62,063 nt of DNA from an uncultured Bacteroidota bacterium (GCA_902802755.1 CADCNH010000009.1:1-62063); one strand, 5' to 3'. Positions 16,305-25,544 are shown, counted from the stretch's first letter. The notes: generated from the letters alone by a model not told the origin. Made by a program: numbers and translations.

Positions 16305-17546
16305 TTATTTCTTCGGTATATTGATAAACCACAATTCGCAAGCACCGTTGGGGTTCTGTTCGATGTAAGCACCCACAGAGCCGTCAGGCAAAACCGTTAA
16401 AGAGGAATACACCGACGGACCATTGAACAAGAGCAGAGGATCCTGCCAAGTTTTTCCTTCATCATAACTGAAGAAGATGGTAACATTTTCCCGATGCATG
16501 GAGTTGGGAATGGAGTGCATCAGCACATTCCGTTCACCTCCTCGGTCAGTGGCGGAAAGGCGTATGATATCACCGTTGCAGGCGTTGGTGGTCATCTCGG
16601 GCCAGTGGCCCTGGGTGCCCCAGTGAACGCCGCCGTCTTCAGAGATGTTGTAACCTCTGGGACCGCTCTGCCGTGTGCTGAGCAGTACCCGGCCATCCAC
16701 CAGCTCCACCAGTTTGGCCTCGTCACCACCTTTGAAAGCGCACTCCGATACCTGCCAGCTATGACCGTCATCATCGGAATATACCACAAAATTATCCGAC
16801 ACCCACTCGTCCTTGCGGAGCATAGGAACGGCAAACATAATGCGCCCTTTGTGCGCACCGCGGGTCAGTCGCAAGCCATTGCCTGAAGAAAAAAAAGAGC
16901 CTCTATACTGTCGACAATCCGTATTCAACGCCTTCGTCCCCCAAATTTGGAAGGTGATGTCCTCGGGCTCTGACCATGTTTTACCTCTGTCAAGACTGCG
17001 GGTGACAAACAAACGGATAGGGTCTTCCTCCGTAGATTGAAAATAACCGTTACCTCCTGCAAATACACATATCACCTCACCTGTTTCAGTTTCCACTAAA
17101 GCGGGGTCGCCAAAGCCTTTTTTTACACCTTTGCCCGCAGCAATAGTCACAAGTTCGCTCCAGGTGCGGCCGTTATCCGTGCTCCGACGGGCCACAATGT
17201 CAATATCCTGAGGCAGGTCGCCCTCGTTGAATTTCCGCTTGTCATTTACAGCCAGCAGGCTACCGTCACTCAGGGCAAGAATAGCCGGAATACGCCAGTT
17301 GGCGGAACCGTAATCTCCCGGCGCATACAGCCGTTGGCGGTAAAAAGACGAGGTATCGGCATTCAATCCGTGACGCGGATACACAGCAGTATTCTTCGCT
17401 GGAGGCCGCTGCTGGTAAATTGTCGAGAGCCCTACCCTGTCGGAGACACGGCGCAAATCATCCACTTGGGCTTGAATCGTAGGAAAAATGCCCGTCAGCA
17501 GCAAGCAAAACATCAAAACAACAAAATATAAATCTCTATGTTTCAT
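16305..17546 (-). CDS. Exo-alpha-sialidase (BNR/Asp-box neuraminidase)
   Basis: Sialidases release terminal sialic acid from glycans. The 413-residue product has a signal peptide (MKHRDLYFVV..., cleavage near IQAQ) and a six-bladed propeller with the WRIPAIL motif (first Arg of the catalytic triad), a conserved Asp in DKRKFNEGDLPQDID, and five Asp-boxes: STDNGRTW, SLDRGKTW, SDDDGHSW, SEDGGVHW, SYDEGKTW. It is likely periplasmic or outer-surface. An upstream TTG in frame lies within the promoter element, so the ATG at 17546 is preferred. No sialic acid transport or nan genes are adjacent. Confidence 0.92.
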   Translation of the reverse strand: MKHRDLYFVVLMFCLLLTGIFPTIQAQVDDLRRVSDRVGLSTIYQQRPPAKNTAVYPRHGLNADTSSFYRQRLYAPGDYGSANWRIPAILALSDGSLLAVNDKRKFNEGDLPQDIDIVARRSTDNGRTWSELVTIAAGKGVKKGFGDPALVETETGEVICVFAGGNGYFQSTEEDPIRLFVTRSLDRGKTWSEPEDITFQIWGTKALNTDCRQYRGSFFSSGNGLRLTRGAHKGRIMFAVPMLRKDEWVSDNFVVYSDDDGHSWQVSECAFKGGDEAKLVELVDGRVLLSTRQSGPRGYNISEDGGVHWGTQGHWPEMTTNACNGDIIRLSATDRGGERNVLMHSIPNSMHRENVTIFFSYDEGKTWQDPLLLFNGPSVYSSLTVLPDGSVGAYIEQNPNGACELWFINIPKK

Positions 17547-17564
17547 AATATTTGTAGTAACTTG

Positions 17565-17572
17565 CAAAGATA
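17565..17572 (-). promoter_or_regulatory. -7 promoter element of sialidase gene
   Basis: TATCTTTG on the minus strand, 18 bases before the ATG at 17546. It overlaps the upstream TTG, which rules out the longer frame. Confidence 0.7.
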
Positions 17573-17610
17573 CAATAATCTCACAACATACCTCTGTACA
17601 TTTTTTCGCA

Positions 17611-17768
17611 CGGCTGCCACAATGTGACAGCCCTACATCCCACCACTCCTCAATTCAAGTCATCATTCTTAACTCTTTATTCTTAATTTCAATGGCACAT
17701 TAGCACGTTGTCTCATTGGCACACTAAAATCATTTGCTAATTTGCTAATTAACTAATTTGCTAATTGA
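17611..17768. repeat. Palindrome and word repeats upstream of glnS
   Basis: GGCTGCCAC AAT GTGACAGCC followed by CTACA (17612-17636) belongs to the palindrome family. From 17693, GGCACATTAGCACGTTG and four TTTGCTAATT words follow (one interrupted by TTAACTAA). These words match 33160-33247 and 31870-31915. The repeat ends ten bases before the glnS promoter element. Confidence 0.6.
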
Positions 17769-17777
17769 AAAATTGTG

Positions 17778-17785
17778 TATCTTTG
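17778..17785 (+). promoter_or_regulatory. -7 promoter element of glnS
   Basis: TATCTTTG, 57 bases before the glnS ATG. Confidence 0.65.
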
Positions 17786-17842
17786 CAGGTTAAAACTATT
17801 TTGCGGGTAAAGGCTCGCTTTTTACCATAAATATTTGACACT

Positions 17843-19468
17843 ATGAATTTTATTGAAGAAATCATCGAGGAAGACTTACGGAACAACAAGAACGACGCCA
17901 AAGTACGGACCCGTTTCCCTCCCGAACCCAACGGATATTTGCACATCGGCCATGCCAAGGCTATCTGCATCGACTTCGGGATGGCACAGAAATACGGCGG
18001 CACCACCAATTTGCGTTTCGATGACACCAACCCTGTGAAAGAGGATGTTGAATACGTTGATTCCATCCGCGAAGACATTCATTGGTTGGGCTTCCAGTGG
18101 GCCGAAGAACATTACGCCTCCGATTATTTCGAACAATTATACCAATGGGCAGAGCAGCTCATTCAGGAAGGACTGGCTTACGTTGACGACTCCACCCAGG
18201 AGGAAATCAGCGCCATGCGCGGTGTGCCCACCAAACCTGGCACTCCCAGTCCCTACCGTGACCGCAGTGTGGAGGAGAACCTCGACCTCTTCCGCCGTAT
18301 GCGCGCTGGCGAATTTCCTGACGGCAGCAAGGTACTCCGTGCCAAAATCGACATGAGCTCGCCCAACATGCACATGCGCGACCCTATCATGTACCGCATC
18401 CTGCATGCCCATCATCACCGTACCGGCGACAAGTGGTGCATCTACCCGATGTACGACTACGCCCACGGACAAAGCGACTCCATTGAGGGCATCACCCACT
18501 CTATCTGCACGCTGGAATTCGAGGTACACCGTCCGCTGTACGACTGGTTCTGCGAAGCGCTGAAAATCCATCATCCGCAGCAGATCGAGTTCGCCCGACT
18601 GAACCTCAGCTACACCATCATGAGCAAGCGCAAGCTGATGCAGCTGGTACAAGAAAAACACGTCATGGGCTGGGACGACCCGCGTATGCCCACCATCTGC
18701 GGTCTGCGCCGTCGCGGCTATACCCCACAGTCTATCCGCAACTTCGCTGAAACTGTCGGCGTGGCCAAACGTGACAACATCATCGATGTGTCACTGCTCG
18801 AGTTCTGCGCCCGCGAGGACCTCAACAAAGTGGCTACCCGTACCATGGCTGTGCTTGACCCTGTAAAGTTAATCATCGACAATTATCCTGATGGACAAAC
18901 CGAAGAAGTAGATGCTGTCAACAATCCTGAAGACCCCAATGCTGGTACCCGCAAGCTGCCGTTTGGCAAGGAATTATGGATTGAACGTGCCGACTTCAGA
19001 GAAGTGGCCGACAAGAAATTCTACCGTCTGACTATCGGCAGCGAGGTTCGTCTCAAATACGCTTACATCATCAAATGTACCCATATTGACAAGGATGCTG
19101 AAGGCAATATCACCGCTATCCATGTCACCTACGACCCGGAAACCAAGAGCGGCCTGCCATTGAGCAATCGCAAGGTGAAGGCTACCATCCACTGGGTAAA
19201 CGTTAATCATGCACAAGAAGCCGAAGTAAGATTGTTTGAGCGACTGTTCAAAGTTCCTGCTCCTGACGATTGTGAGGAAGGCCAAACCTTTATCGACCAT
19301 ATCAACCCCGACTCACTGCATATCACCAAAGCATACGTCGAGGAGACCATCAACCTGAACAACAAAGCCGACTACTATCAGTTTGAGCGTACCGGCTATT
19401 TCTGCGTTGACAAAGACTCCACTGACGGACATCTGGTATTCAACAAGACTGTCAGCCTGAAACAATAA
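17843..19468 (+). CDS. glnS: Glutaminyl-tRNA synthetase
   Basis: GlnRS charges tRNA-Gln with glutamine using ATP. The 541-residue class I synthetase has the HIGH motif ([10 protein letters not shown], about 33-42), the FDDTNP segment, and the KMSKS-type motif as MSKRK (from Met260). The C-terminal anticodon-binding beta barrels cover about 340-541. Length is typical. Its presence implies direct charging of tRNA-Gln. It leads a two-gene unit: the next start codon is only four bases after its stop. Confidence 0.97.
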   Translation: MNFIEEIIEEDLRNNKNDAKVRTRFPPEPNGYLHIGHAKAICIDFGMAQKYGGTTNLRFDDTNPVKEDVEYVDSIREDIHWLGFQWAEEHYASDYFEQLYQWAEQLIQEGLAYVDDSTQEEISAMRGVPTKPGTPSPYRDRSVEENLDLFRRMRAGEFPDGSKVLRAKIDMSSPNMHMRDPIMYRILHAHHHRTGDKWCIYPMYDYAHGQSDSIEGITHSICTLEFEVHRPLYDWFCEALKIHHPQQIEFARLNLSYTIMSKRKLMQLVQEKHVMGWDDPRMPTICGLRRRGYTPQSIRNFAETVGVAKRDNIIDVSLLEFCAREDLNKVATRTMAVLDPVKLIIDNYPDGQTEEVDAVNNPEDPNAGTRKLPFGKELWIERADFREVADKKFYRLTIGSEVRLKYAYIIKCTHIDKDAEGNITAIHVTYDPETKSGLPLSNRKVKATIHWVNVNHAQEAEVRLFERLFKVPAPDDCEEGQTFIDHINPDSLHITKAYVEETINLNNKADYYQFERTGYFCVDKDSTDGHLVFNKTVSLKQ

Positions 19469-19472
19469 AAAA

Positions 19473-19901
19473 GTGGCACAACTGCATTCTCTCACCGACT
19501 ACGACACCAAGCTTCTTTTGGCCTTTTTGGAAGGGCTGAAAGGAGACAAGAAATTTTTGGACTTTTTGATTGCCAATAATTTCGCGGAATTGGCAGCCTT
19601 GGCCAATGCCATCAATTCCGATACTGAAGCCTTGGACTGGCTGCTCCGGAAAAGCAATTACCCCGAATTTGGTGTCTTGAGCAATGCCATCGACGGCGAA
19701 GAGAATGCTATTGAATGGCTAAAAAAATACCAGTGCGATTTTCTGCTGAAATTCGCACTGGCTTGCCGTAAAGATGACGACGCCATCAAATGGTTCGCCG
19801 AACGGGATTTGAAGCTCTTCATCATGATCATCCAAAGAATCCACGAGATTTTATTGTTCCAATCTTGGGATTCTTCGGATGTTCATCGACGCAGATATTA
19901 G
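19473..19901 (+). CDS. Small hypothetical protein downstream of glnS
   Basis: I do not recognise this 142-residue protein beyond a repeated pattern: LAALANAINSDTEALDWLLRK and GVLSNAIDGEENAIEWLKKY are two helical repeats of the same type, with a third partial one (CRKDDDAIKWFAERDLKLF). This suggests an all-helical repeat fold. It starts at a GTG four bases after glnS and is probably translated by coupling. Its stop codon overlaps the convergent DUF3078 gene's stop (TTA/TAG share two bases). The last 20 residues look less regular, so a frameshift near the 3' end is possible but unproven. Confidence 0.7.
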   Translation: MAQLHSLTDYDTKLLLAFLEGLKGDKKFLDFLIANNFAELAALANAINSDTEALDWLLRKSNYPEFGVLSNAIDGEENAIEWLKKYQCDFLLKFALACRKDDDAIKWFAERDLKLFIMIIQRIHEILLFQSWDSSDVHRRRY

Positions 19902-20971
19902 AAGCTATATCCAATACCCAAACCCAACACTTCCTTAAACTGTACTCTCGGGCCTGTATTGCCGTTCTTGTCGGTAATCATGACTTGGTCGTAATACTTC
20001 AAAGAAGTCATCAAACTTACATTCAATACTTTCAGGAATTGATAGGAAATAGAGAAGTCCCAGTCCACATCGAAATTGCCGAATGGCTGTTTTTTGTTGG
20101 TGTAAGGAGTAAATAATACCAGGGTTGACATCACGGTCAAATTCTTGTAGGTGTAGTTAACCTCAGCTTTGAAGGTCAAACCGAAGTCTGCCTTGTAGGG
20201 TTTGCCTGTAGTGGTGTCAATACCATACGAATGGCGCATTCCATTGACTGTATAAGGCATTAGGAAATCGTCTGAATTTCTTGTAGGCTGGGCCAAGCAA
20301 GTGGTGATACGGCCAGCCACAGGTGACAAATACAATGAGATAAACGGTTTCGGTTTCCAGTCGATACCGACAGAGAAATCGGAGTAAGAAGGTGACAGCC
20401 AGTTTGACACGTAGGTCGGCATATCATGCTCGCCCTTGTCAAATTTGGCATAATCAAAACCTCTGGCATACTGTGACTTGAAAGATGCCATAGCGGTCAC
20501 AAACCAAGTTTTCTTGAACTCGAAACCATACTTGGTACTGAAGTCAATCTTATCGCTGGATTTTCTCCAGTTGGTCTTTTTCAGGATGGTCTCACCATCC
20601 TCAGCCAATACGGGACGTGCACCCATAGTGTACATCATACCCAGTTCGGTAAGCAAGTGTGCTTCCCATGAATGAAGACCTTTCTGATAGGCCAGATTCA
20701 AGTTAGCGAAAATAACACCATTGGCATTGTTCTGTCCACCGGCGGCCCAGTTTGTGAATGAAGTCTGGGTAAGGTTCAAGCCAACCACACCTGTCAACTT
20801 CCAGTATTTCTGCCAGTTGGTAGAGTCTTTTGGCAGATTGGGATCCACATTCTTTTTCTTGAAAAGTTGGGATGTCTGTGGGAAGAATGTCTTGCCATAA
20901 CCAATTTCGGCTGCATTCACCATGATTGCTGATGCAATGAACAAACAGGTTAAAAGTAAAATTTTTCTCAT
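19898..20971 (-). CDS. DUF3078 outer-membrane-associated protein
   Basis: The 357-residue product has a signal peptide (LLLTCLFIASAIMVNA). The mature part reads as alternating beta strands with the DUF3078 signatures (WKLTGVVGLNLTQTSFTNWAAGGQNN near residues 55-80, FSTKYGFEFKKTWF, FSVGIDWKP) and ends in an aromatic residue (GYSF), as expected for an outer-membrane beta barrel. Function is unknown. It is the last gene of the topA operon, 16 bases after the ureohydrolase-like gene. Confidence 0.85.
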   Translation of the reverse strand: MRKILLLTCLFIASAIMVNAAEIGYGKTFFPQTSQLFKKKNVDPNLPKDSTNWQKYWKLTGVVGLNLTQTSFTNWAAGGQNNANGVIFANLNLAYQKGLHSWEAHLLTELGMMYTMGARPVLAEDGETILKKTNWRKSSDKIDFSTKYGFEFKKTWFVTAMASFKSQYARGFDYAKFDKGEHDMPTYVSNWLSPSYSDFSVGIDWKPKPFISLYLSPVAGRITTCLAQPTRNSDDFLMPYTVNGMRHSYGIDTTTGKPYKADFGLTFKAEVNYTYKNLTVMSTLVLFTPYTNKKQPFGNFDVDWDFSISYQFLKVLNVSLMTSLKYYDQVMITDKNGNTGPRVQFKEVLGLGIGYSF

Positions 20972-20987
20972 AATAATAATATTTAGT

Positions 20988-22163
20988 TTAACGATTCATC
21001 TTATGATAAGCGCGCCACCAGCGTTCGGAAATCTTATCTTTACAGGCAATTTCGTAATCTTTGCGCGAACAGGGCAGAAAATATTTCTGCTCTATATCTT
21101 TCTTGATATTGATAACAGGAACTATCACCCACCAGCGACCGGTTTTCTTACTGCAATAGAACTCCAGTTCATCCACCGACTCCGATACCGTGACACTGTA
21201 ACGGTTGTACATGTTTTTGTCCTTAAAGGATGTGTCACCTTGGCGATGGATATATCCTTCCACGAAATACCAAAGGATATGTCCTATCAGCTGAGCGGTC
21301 TGAAAAGAGGTATCAAGCGTAGGATCGTACTCGTAAATGCCGAAAGAGGACAGCTTGTCGCTCACTCCGGCAAAACGAGCCACCTGGCAAATTTCCTCAC
21401 CATAGAAGCCATTGGCGGAAGCATTGGGATTGCCTGGCGCATCAGCACGACGAACAGCGGAAATATCAATACTCATCATTTCAGCATTGCGTACAATAGG
21501 CTCAATTTCCTCCATATCCTTACGCATCGTACCCACCCTATAGGTTTCGAAAAACAGCTGGTTCATCAGCTCAATGCTTTCAGGACTATTCATATAAGTC
21601 TGATAACCTATATTGGAATAATTGAGCAGATAATTGGGTTGCTGCAGGATAATCCGGTTCAGATAGCGATCAGAGCGGATATCAGCCTCTTCGGAGCCCA
21701 AGTCGAAACGGGAATCCACGGCCACAATATTCACCACCTGCTCCAATTTCTCGTAGGCCCTATAGTTGGCAAAAGCCAAGTCGTTGCTGCCTCCCAAGAC
21801 AATCGGGATAATCTTATTTTCAATCAGATAAGCGAGAATGTCTGACAACACCTGATAGGTATCTTCAACCGTCTTGCCGAGAATCAGGTTACCCATATCC
21901 ACTATCTTCACCTCCTTCTCCCAGCGATACAGACGGTAAAACTGACTGCGGATTTCGTCTGGCGCGAGTGAACAGGAGCTGTTGTTAAAGGCATTGCGGG
22001 ATTCCGGAACGCCTATCACCACAAACTCCACACCATCCATATCCAACTGGCCATCAGGGTGAAAGAAACAGACATTGCTGATCAGCAACGAAGCGTCATA
22101 GCTTTCTTTCGGGAAACCTATGGCATTAAAGTCAACCGGATCAAAATAAGGCGTTATGTCCAT
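20988..22163 (-). CDS. Ureohydrolase (arginase/formimidoylglutamase)-like protein, metal site degenerate
   Basis: The 391-residue protein has the arginase fold: the order and spacing of VLGGSNDLAFANY (about 122-134), VAVDSRFDLG (about 147-156) and MSIDISAVRRADAPG (about 230-245) mirror the GGDHS, DAHxDH and SxDxDxxDPxxAPG motifs. Several manganese ligands are replaced: His by Asn in the first motif, His by Arg and Leu in the second, and the second Asp by Ser in the third. Enzymatic hydrolysis is therefore doubtful. It follows topA by one base. Similar genes are usually labelled formimidoylglutamase, but that activity should not be assumed here. Confidence 0.8.
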   Translation of the reverse strand: MDITPYFDPVDFNAIGFPKESYDASLLISNVCFFHPDGQLDMDGVEFVVIGVPESRNAFNNSSCSLAPDEIRSQFYRLYRWEKEVKIVDMGNLILGKTVEDTYQVLSDILAYLIENKIIPIVLGGSNDLAFANYRAYEKLEQVVNIVAVDSRFDLGSEEADIRSDRYLNRIILQQPNYLLNYSNIGYQTYMNSPESIELMNQLFFETYRVGTMRKDMEEIEPIVRNAEMMSIDISAVRRADAPGNPNASANGFYGEEICQVARFAGVSDKLSSFGIYEYDPTLDTSFQTAQLIGHILWYFVEGYIHRQGDTSFKDKNMYNRYSVTVSESVDELEFYCSKKTGRWWVIVPVINIKKDIEQKYFLPCSRKDYEIACKDKISERWWRAYHKMNR

Positions 22164-22164
22164 T

Positions 22165-24657
22165 TTATTTTTTTCTTCTGTAAGTGGTTTTCTTGGCTGT
22201 AGGTGTGGTATTACTGATAATCTCCATACAATCCTCGTAAGTCAGATTTTCAGCGATTCTGCCCTTCGGAATCTTGTAATTGTTGGTGCCATCAGTGATA
22301 TAAGCGCCATAACGGCCATTCATCACCTTTATATTTTCATTTTCTTTGAAGTCTGCCAACACATTACGGGTAGCTGAACCATCAATGATTTCAGCGGCTT
22401 TCTCCAAGGTCATTTCTGATACCACAGTACCCTTGTCCAGTGTGATATTCTTATCATCATATTTCAGATATGGGCCATATCTGCCAGCCGCAACAAAGAC
22501 TTCTTTGCCATTGTGTTCACCTAACAGACGTGGAGCATGCTCCTGATCGCCTTTCTTCTTCAGTTCTATCAATTCCACAGCTCGCTCGTAAGAGATATCC
22601 GTAGGTTCTTCAGTCTTAGGAATAGACACAAAATTGTTATGGTATTTAACGTATGGACCGAATTTACCGATACCGATAACGAGAGGTTCACCTTCATAAT
22701 CGCCAAGAGTCTTGGGTAACTTGAACAAATCAAGAGCCTCTTCAAGGGTGATACTCTCAATGGACTGGGTTTTCTTCATACGGGCATAACGCGGCTTTTC
22801 ATCCTCGTAATTCTCCCCTATCTGCACCATAGGACCATATTTGCCCAATTTGGCATATACATTGGCATTGGTTTTCGGGTCAGCACCCAACAGACGCTCA
22901 CCGCTAGCTTTGGTGGAATAAGTAATGGCATCCTCAATAGAATGATGGAAGTCTCCATAGAACTGGTTGATCATCTCTTGCCATTTGATCTTGCCTTCAG
23001 CGATATCATCAAACTCTTTCTCCACATTGGCGGTAAAGCCGTAATCCATAATCTCGTCGAAATTATCCTGCAGGTAGTCATTCACCACAATACCTATATC
23101 TGTGGGGAAGATTTTATCTTTTTCGAAACCATATTTTTCCTTCTTGACAGATTCATGCACACTGCCGTTTTTCAGTTTCAGCTGAATATAATCCCTTTCT
23201 GAACCCTGACGTGTCTCTTTCACCACATACTCACGTTTCAGAATGGTGGAAATGGTAGGCGCAAAGGTTGAAGGACGACCAATACCCAGTTCCTCCAGTT
23301 TCTTTACCAAACTGGCTTCGGTATATCTTACTGGAGGTTGTGAGAACTTCTGTGTAGCGATAATTTCCGCAGCATTCACTTTCTCACCTACAGCCAAGGT
23401 TGGCAACCAACCCTTTACTTCCTCATCTTCTTCATCCTTCGATTCAATATATACTTTTAAGAAACCATGGAACAAAATCACTTCACCAGTCACAACGAAT
23501 TTTTCGGGACGGTTGGATACAGGAATAGTGATGACGGTTTTCTCAGTTTGCGCGTCACTCATCTGAGAGGCGATGGTACGTTTCCAAATCAGCTCATACA
23601 AACGTTTGGCAAAGGTATCGCCCGGGATGGTATGGTTGCTCATGGATGTAGGACGGATAGCCTCGTGAGCTTCCTGAGCACCTTTTATTTTGTTAGCGTA
23701 TTTACGGGGATGTGAGTACTCTTCACCATATTGCTTGATGATTTCCTCTTTGGCACCCTGGATAGCGAAATCGGAAAGGTTGACAGAGTCGGTTCTCATG
23801 TAGGTAATATAACCCTGTTCATACAGCTGCTGGGCGATTACCATGGTTTTGCTCACAGAGAAGCCCAGTTTGCGGGAAGCCTCTTGCTGCAAAGTAGAGG
23901 TAGTGAAAGGAGCTGCAGGAACTTTCTTACCAGGATTTTTTTCTACCGCACTAATGCTATAAGTAGCGGATTTGCAATCTTCCAAGAAAGCCAAAGTTTT
24001 ATCCTTATCGTTAAAACGGGTATCCAACTCTGCTTCAAACTCGCTATTTTTATCTTTTTCTGAATTGAAATTACCGGTGATACGATAAGCGGAAGTCACT
24101 TTGAAATCCTTGATTTCGTGCTCCCGTTCCACAATCAGCTTAACGGCCACAGATTGCACACGACCGGCGGAAAGTTGCGGTTTCACCTTGCGCCAGAGCA
24201 CGGGTGACAGCTCAAATCCCACCAAGCGGTCCAGGATACGGCGAGCTTGCTGAGCATTGACCAAATCCACATCCAGTTGGCGCGGATTAGCCAAAGCTCT
24301 TTCTATAGCCGACTTTGTGATTTCGTGAAATACAATACGTTTGGTCTTGGCAGGGGCGATATCTGCCACTTCCATCAGATGCCACGAGATTGCTTCGCCC
24401 TCGCGGTCATCATCGGTAGCAAGCCAGACGGTGTCTGCCTCGTTGGCCAATTTCTTGATATCTTGGATTAATTTCTTCTTGTCATCAAGAATTTCATACT
24501 TGGGCTGAAAACCCTTTGGGATGTCAATTCCCAAATCTTTTTGCGGCAGGTCGCGGACATGTCCCTTGCTGGACACCACCGTAAAGTCCTTACCGATAAA
24601 CTTTTGGATAGTCTTGGCTTTTGCCGGAGACTCAACAATGATCAAATCCTTGCTCAT
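22165..24657 (-). CDS. topA: DNA topoisomerase I
   Basis: Type IA topoisomerase that relaxes negative supercoils. The 830-residue protein has the N-terminal TOPRIM domain (LIIVESPAKAKTIQKFIG, then DDDREGEAI), the gate domain with catalytic Tyr286 in YITYMRTDSVNLS, and C-terminal TopA repeats (GRYGPYLKYDD type) in place of the cysteine zinc ribbons of E. coli. It ends in a lysine-rich tail (TPTAKKTTYRRKK). A full GGAGG lies six bases before the ATG (24664-24668 on the plus coordinates), unusual for this phylum. It heads the operon topA - ureohydrolase-like - DUF3078. Confidence 0.97.
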   Translation of the reverse strand: MSKDLIIVESPAKAKTIQKFIGKDFTVVSSKGHVRDLPQKDLGIDIPKGFQPKYEILDDKKKLIQDIKKLANEADTVWLATDDDREGEAISWHLMEVADIAPAKTKRIVFHEITKSAIERALANPRQLDVDLVNAQQARRILDRLVGFELSPVLWRKVKPQLSAGRVQSVAVKLIVEREHEIKDFKVTSAYRITGNFNSEKDKNSEFEAELDTRFNDKDKTLAFLEDCKSATYSISAVEKNPGKKVPAAPFTTSTLQQEASRKLGFSVSKTMVIAQQLYEQGYITYMRTDSVNLSDFAIQGAKEEIIKQYGEEYSHPRKYANKIKGAQEAHEAIRPTSMSNHTIPGDTFAKRLYELIWKRTIASQMSDAQTEKTVITIPVSNRPEKFVVTGEVILFHGFLKVYIESKDEEDEEVKGWLPTLAVGEKVNAAEIIATQKFSQPPVRYTEASLVKKLEELGIGRPSTFAPTISTILKREYVVKETRQGSERDYIQLKLKNGSVHESVKKEKYGFEKDKIFPTDIGIVVNDYLQDNFDEIMDYGFTANVEKEFDDIAEGKIKWQEMINQFYGDFHHSIEDAITYSTKASGERLLGADPKTNANVYAKLGKYGPMVQIGENYEDEKPRYARMKKTQSIESITLEEALDLFKLPKTLGDYEGEPLVIGIGKFGPYVKYHNNFVSIPKTEEPTDISYERAVELIELKKKGDQEHAPRLLGEHNGKEVFVAAGRYGPYLKYDDKNITLDKGTVVSEMTLEKAAEIIDGSATRNVLADFKENENIKVMNGRYGAYITDGTNNYKIPKGRIAENLTYEDCMEIISNTTPTAKKTTYRRKK

Positions 24658-24663
24658 CTTTTT

Positions 24664-24668
24664 CCTCC
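24664..24668 (-). promoter_or_regulatory. Strong Shine-Dalgarno site of topA
   Basis: GGAGG on the minus strand with six-base spacing to the ATG. Such perfect sites are rare in this window (also rsmH, rpsR, rplI). Confidence 0.65.
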
Positions 24669-24715
24669 TATTTAATAGTATATATTAATATGTATTATCA
24701 AAAAATTTGCGGCGG

Positions 24716-24723
24716 CAAAAATA
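24716..24723 (-). promoter_or_regulatory. -7 promoter element of topA
   Basis: TATTTTTG on the minus strand, 58 bases before the topA ATG; divergent from the promoter at 24766. Confidence 0.6.
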
Positions 24724-24765
24724 CATTTTTTTTTTTAAGTTGAAGGCTGGTGAGGGAAAAATTTT

Positions 24766-24773
24766 TATCTTTG
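24766..24773 (+). promoter_or_regulatory. -7 promoter element of the 24794 gene
   Basis: TATCTTTG with a TTG 23 bases upstream (24740). It lies downstream of a possible TTG start at 24707, so translation should begin at the ATG at 24794. Confidence 0.65.
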
Positions 24774-24793
24774 CCTTCCAATACATTTTTTTA

Positions 24794-25531
24794 ATGGATT
24801 TCTTTGAGCGACATTTTAAGAAGATTGTTTTTGCATGGCTATTATGGCTATTTCTTATGTGGTTGGTGCCAAGAATTGTAGTTGATGGAAAATATTTACT
24901 GGTGGATTCCTTTGCCGTGATGTTTTCTTATTGTACACTTTTTGTTCTTTCTATAACCGCATTTATTATTACTGCTTTTATTGAGATTATTTCCACAAAG
25001 AACTATAAGTTAATAAGAAAATTGTTTTTTATGGTAGTTGTTCCCGTGACGCTATTGGCCACTACAGGTGTTTATAGATCAATAATGGATGAGTGGGGCA
25101 AGAAAATTCCCTATTATGATAGTGAGAAAGCCAAAAAAAATGATGTATTTTATGCACAATATGATGTTTCTCCAATGGAGGTAATCGTAAATGACACAAC
25201 TATTATCCATTTTGGTGAAGCTGTCGGACAATATTATAAAGAAAAAAACAGATTTCGTCTTCTTGATTTTCCAACATATTATAAATCAGATAGAAAATGC
25301 ATTGTACTCAATTGTTCAGTCAATAATCCCTCCATGCTATATACTAACTATTTATGGCATTGTAGTGATGCATATGTTATATATGGTCCCAAACGATATG
25401 GAAAGAAAGGCAAACCAATTGTTGAAATTCCGTTGAAAGAAAATGCTTCTGATACTATTTTAATTGCTCTTAAGCACCGTGAATCGTTGGAATTAGTAGA
25501 TACTATTCGTTTGGTAAAAATGAAGGAGTAA
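24794..25531 (+). CDS. Hypothetical membrane protein
   Basis: I do not recognise this 245-residue protein. It has three hydrophobic helices in the first ~110 residues (IVFAWLLWLFLMWLVP; SFAVMFSYCTLFVLSITAFI; LFFMVVVPVTLLATTGVY) and then a ~130-residue soluble domain, probably outside the cytoplasm, with mixed beta content (VIVNDTTIIHFGEAV; KCIVLNCSV). The ATG at 24794 is preferred over an in-frame TTG because the promoter lies between them. The gene is clearly more AT-rich than its neighbours, hinting at a different origin. It is monocistronic and followed by a repeat block. Confidence 0.7.
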   Translation: MDFFERHFKKIVFAWLLWLFLMWLVPRIVVDGKYLLVDSFAVMFSYCTLFVLSITAFIITAFIEIISTKNYKLIRKLFFMVVVPVTLLATTGVYRSIMDEWGKKIPYYDSEKAKKNDVFYAQYDVSPMEVIVNDTTIIHFGEAVGQYYKEKNRFRLLDFPTYYKSDRKCIVLNCSVNNPSMLYTNYLWHCSDAYVIYGPKRYGKKGKPIVEIPLKENASDTILIALKHRESLELVDTIRLVKMKE

Positions 25532-25544
25532 AATACATCTGTCC

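Noticed and set aside
19790..19901. Frameshift at the 3' end of the gene after glnS
   Set aside because: The alternative frame (HPKNPRDFIVPILGFFG) reads on into the antisense of the DUF3078 gene; without homologues the shift cannot be shown, so the gene is kept as read.
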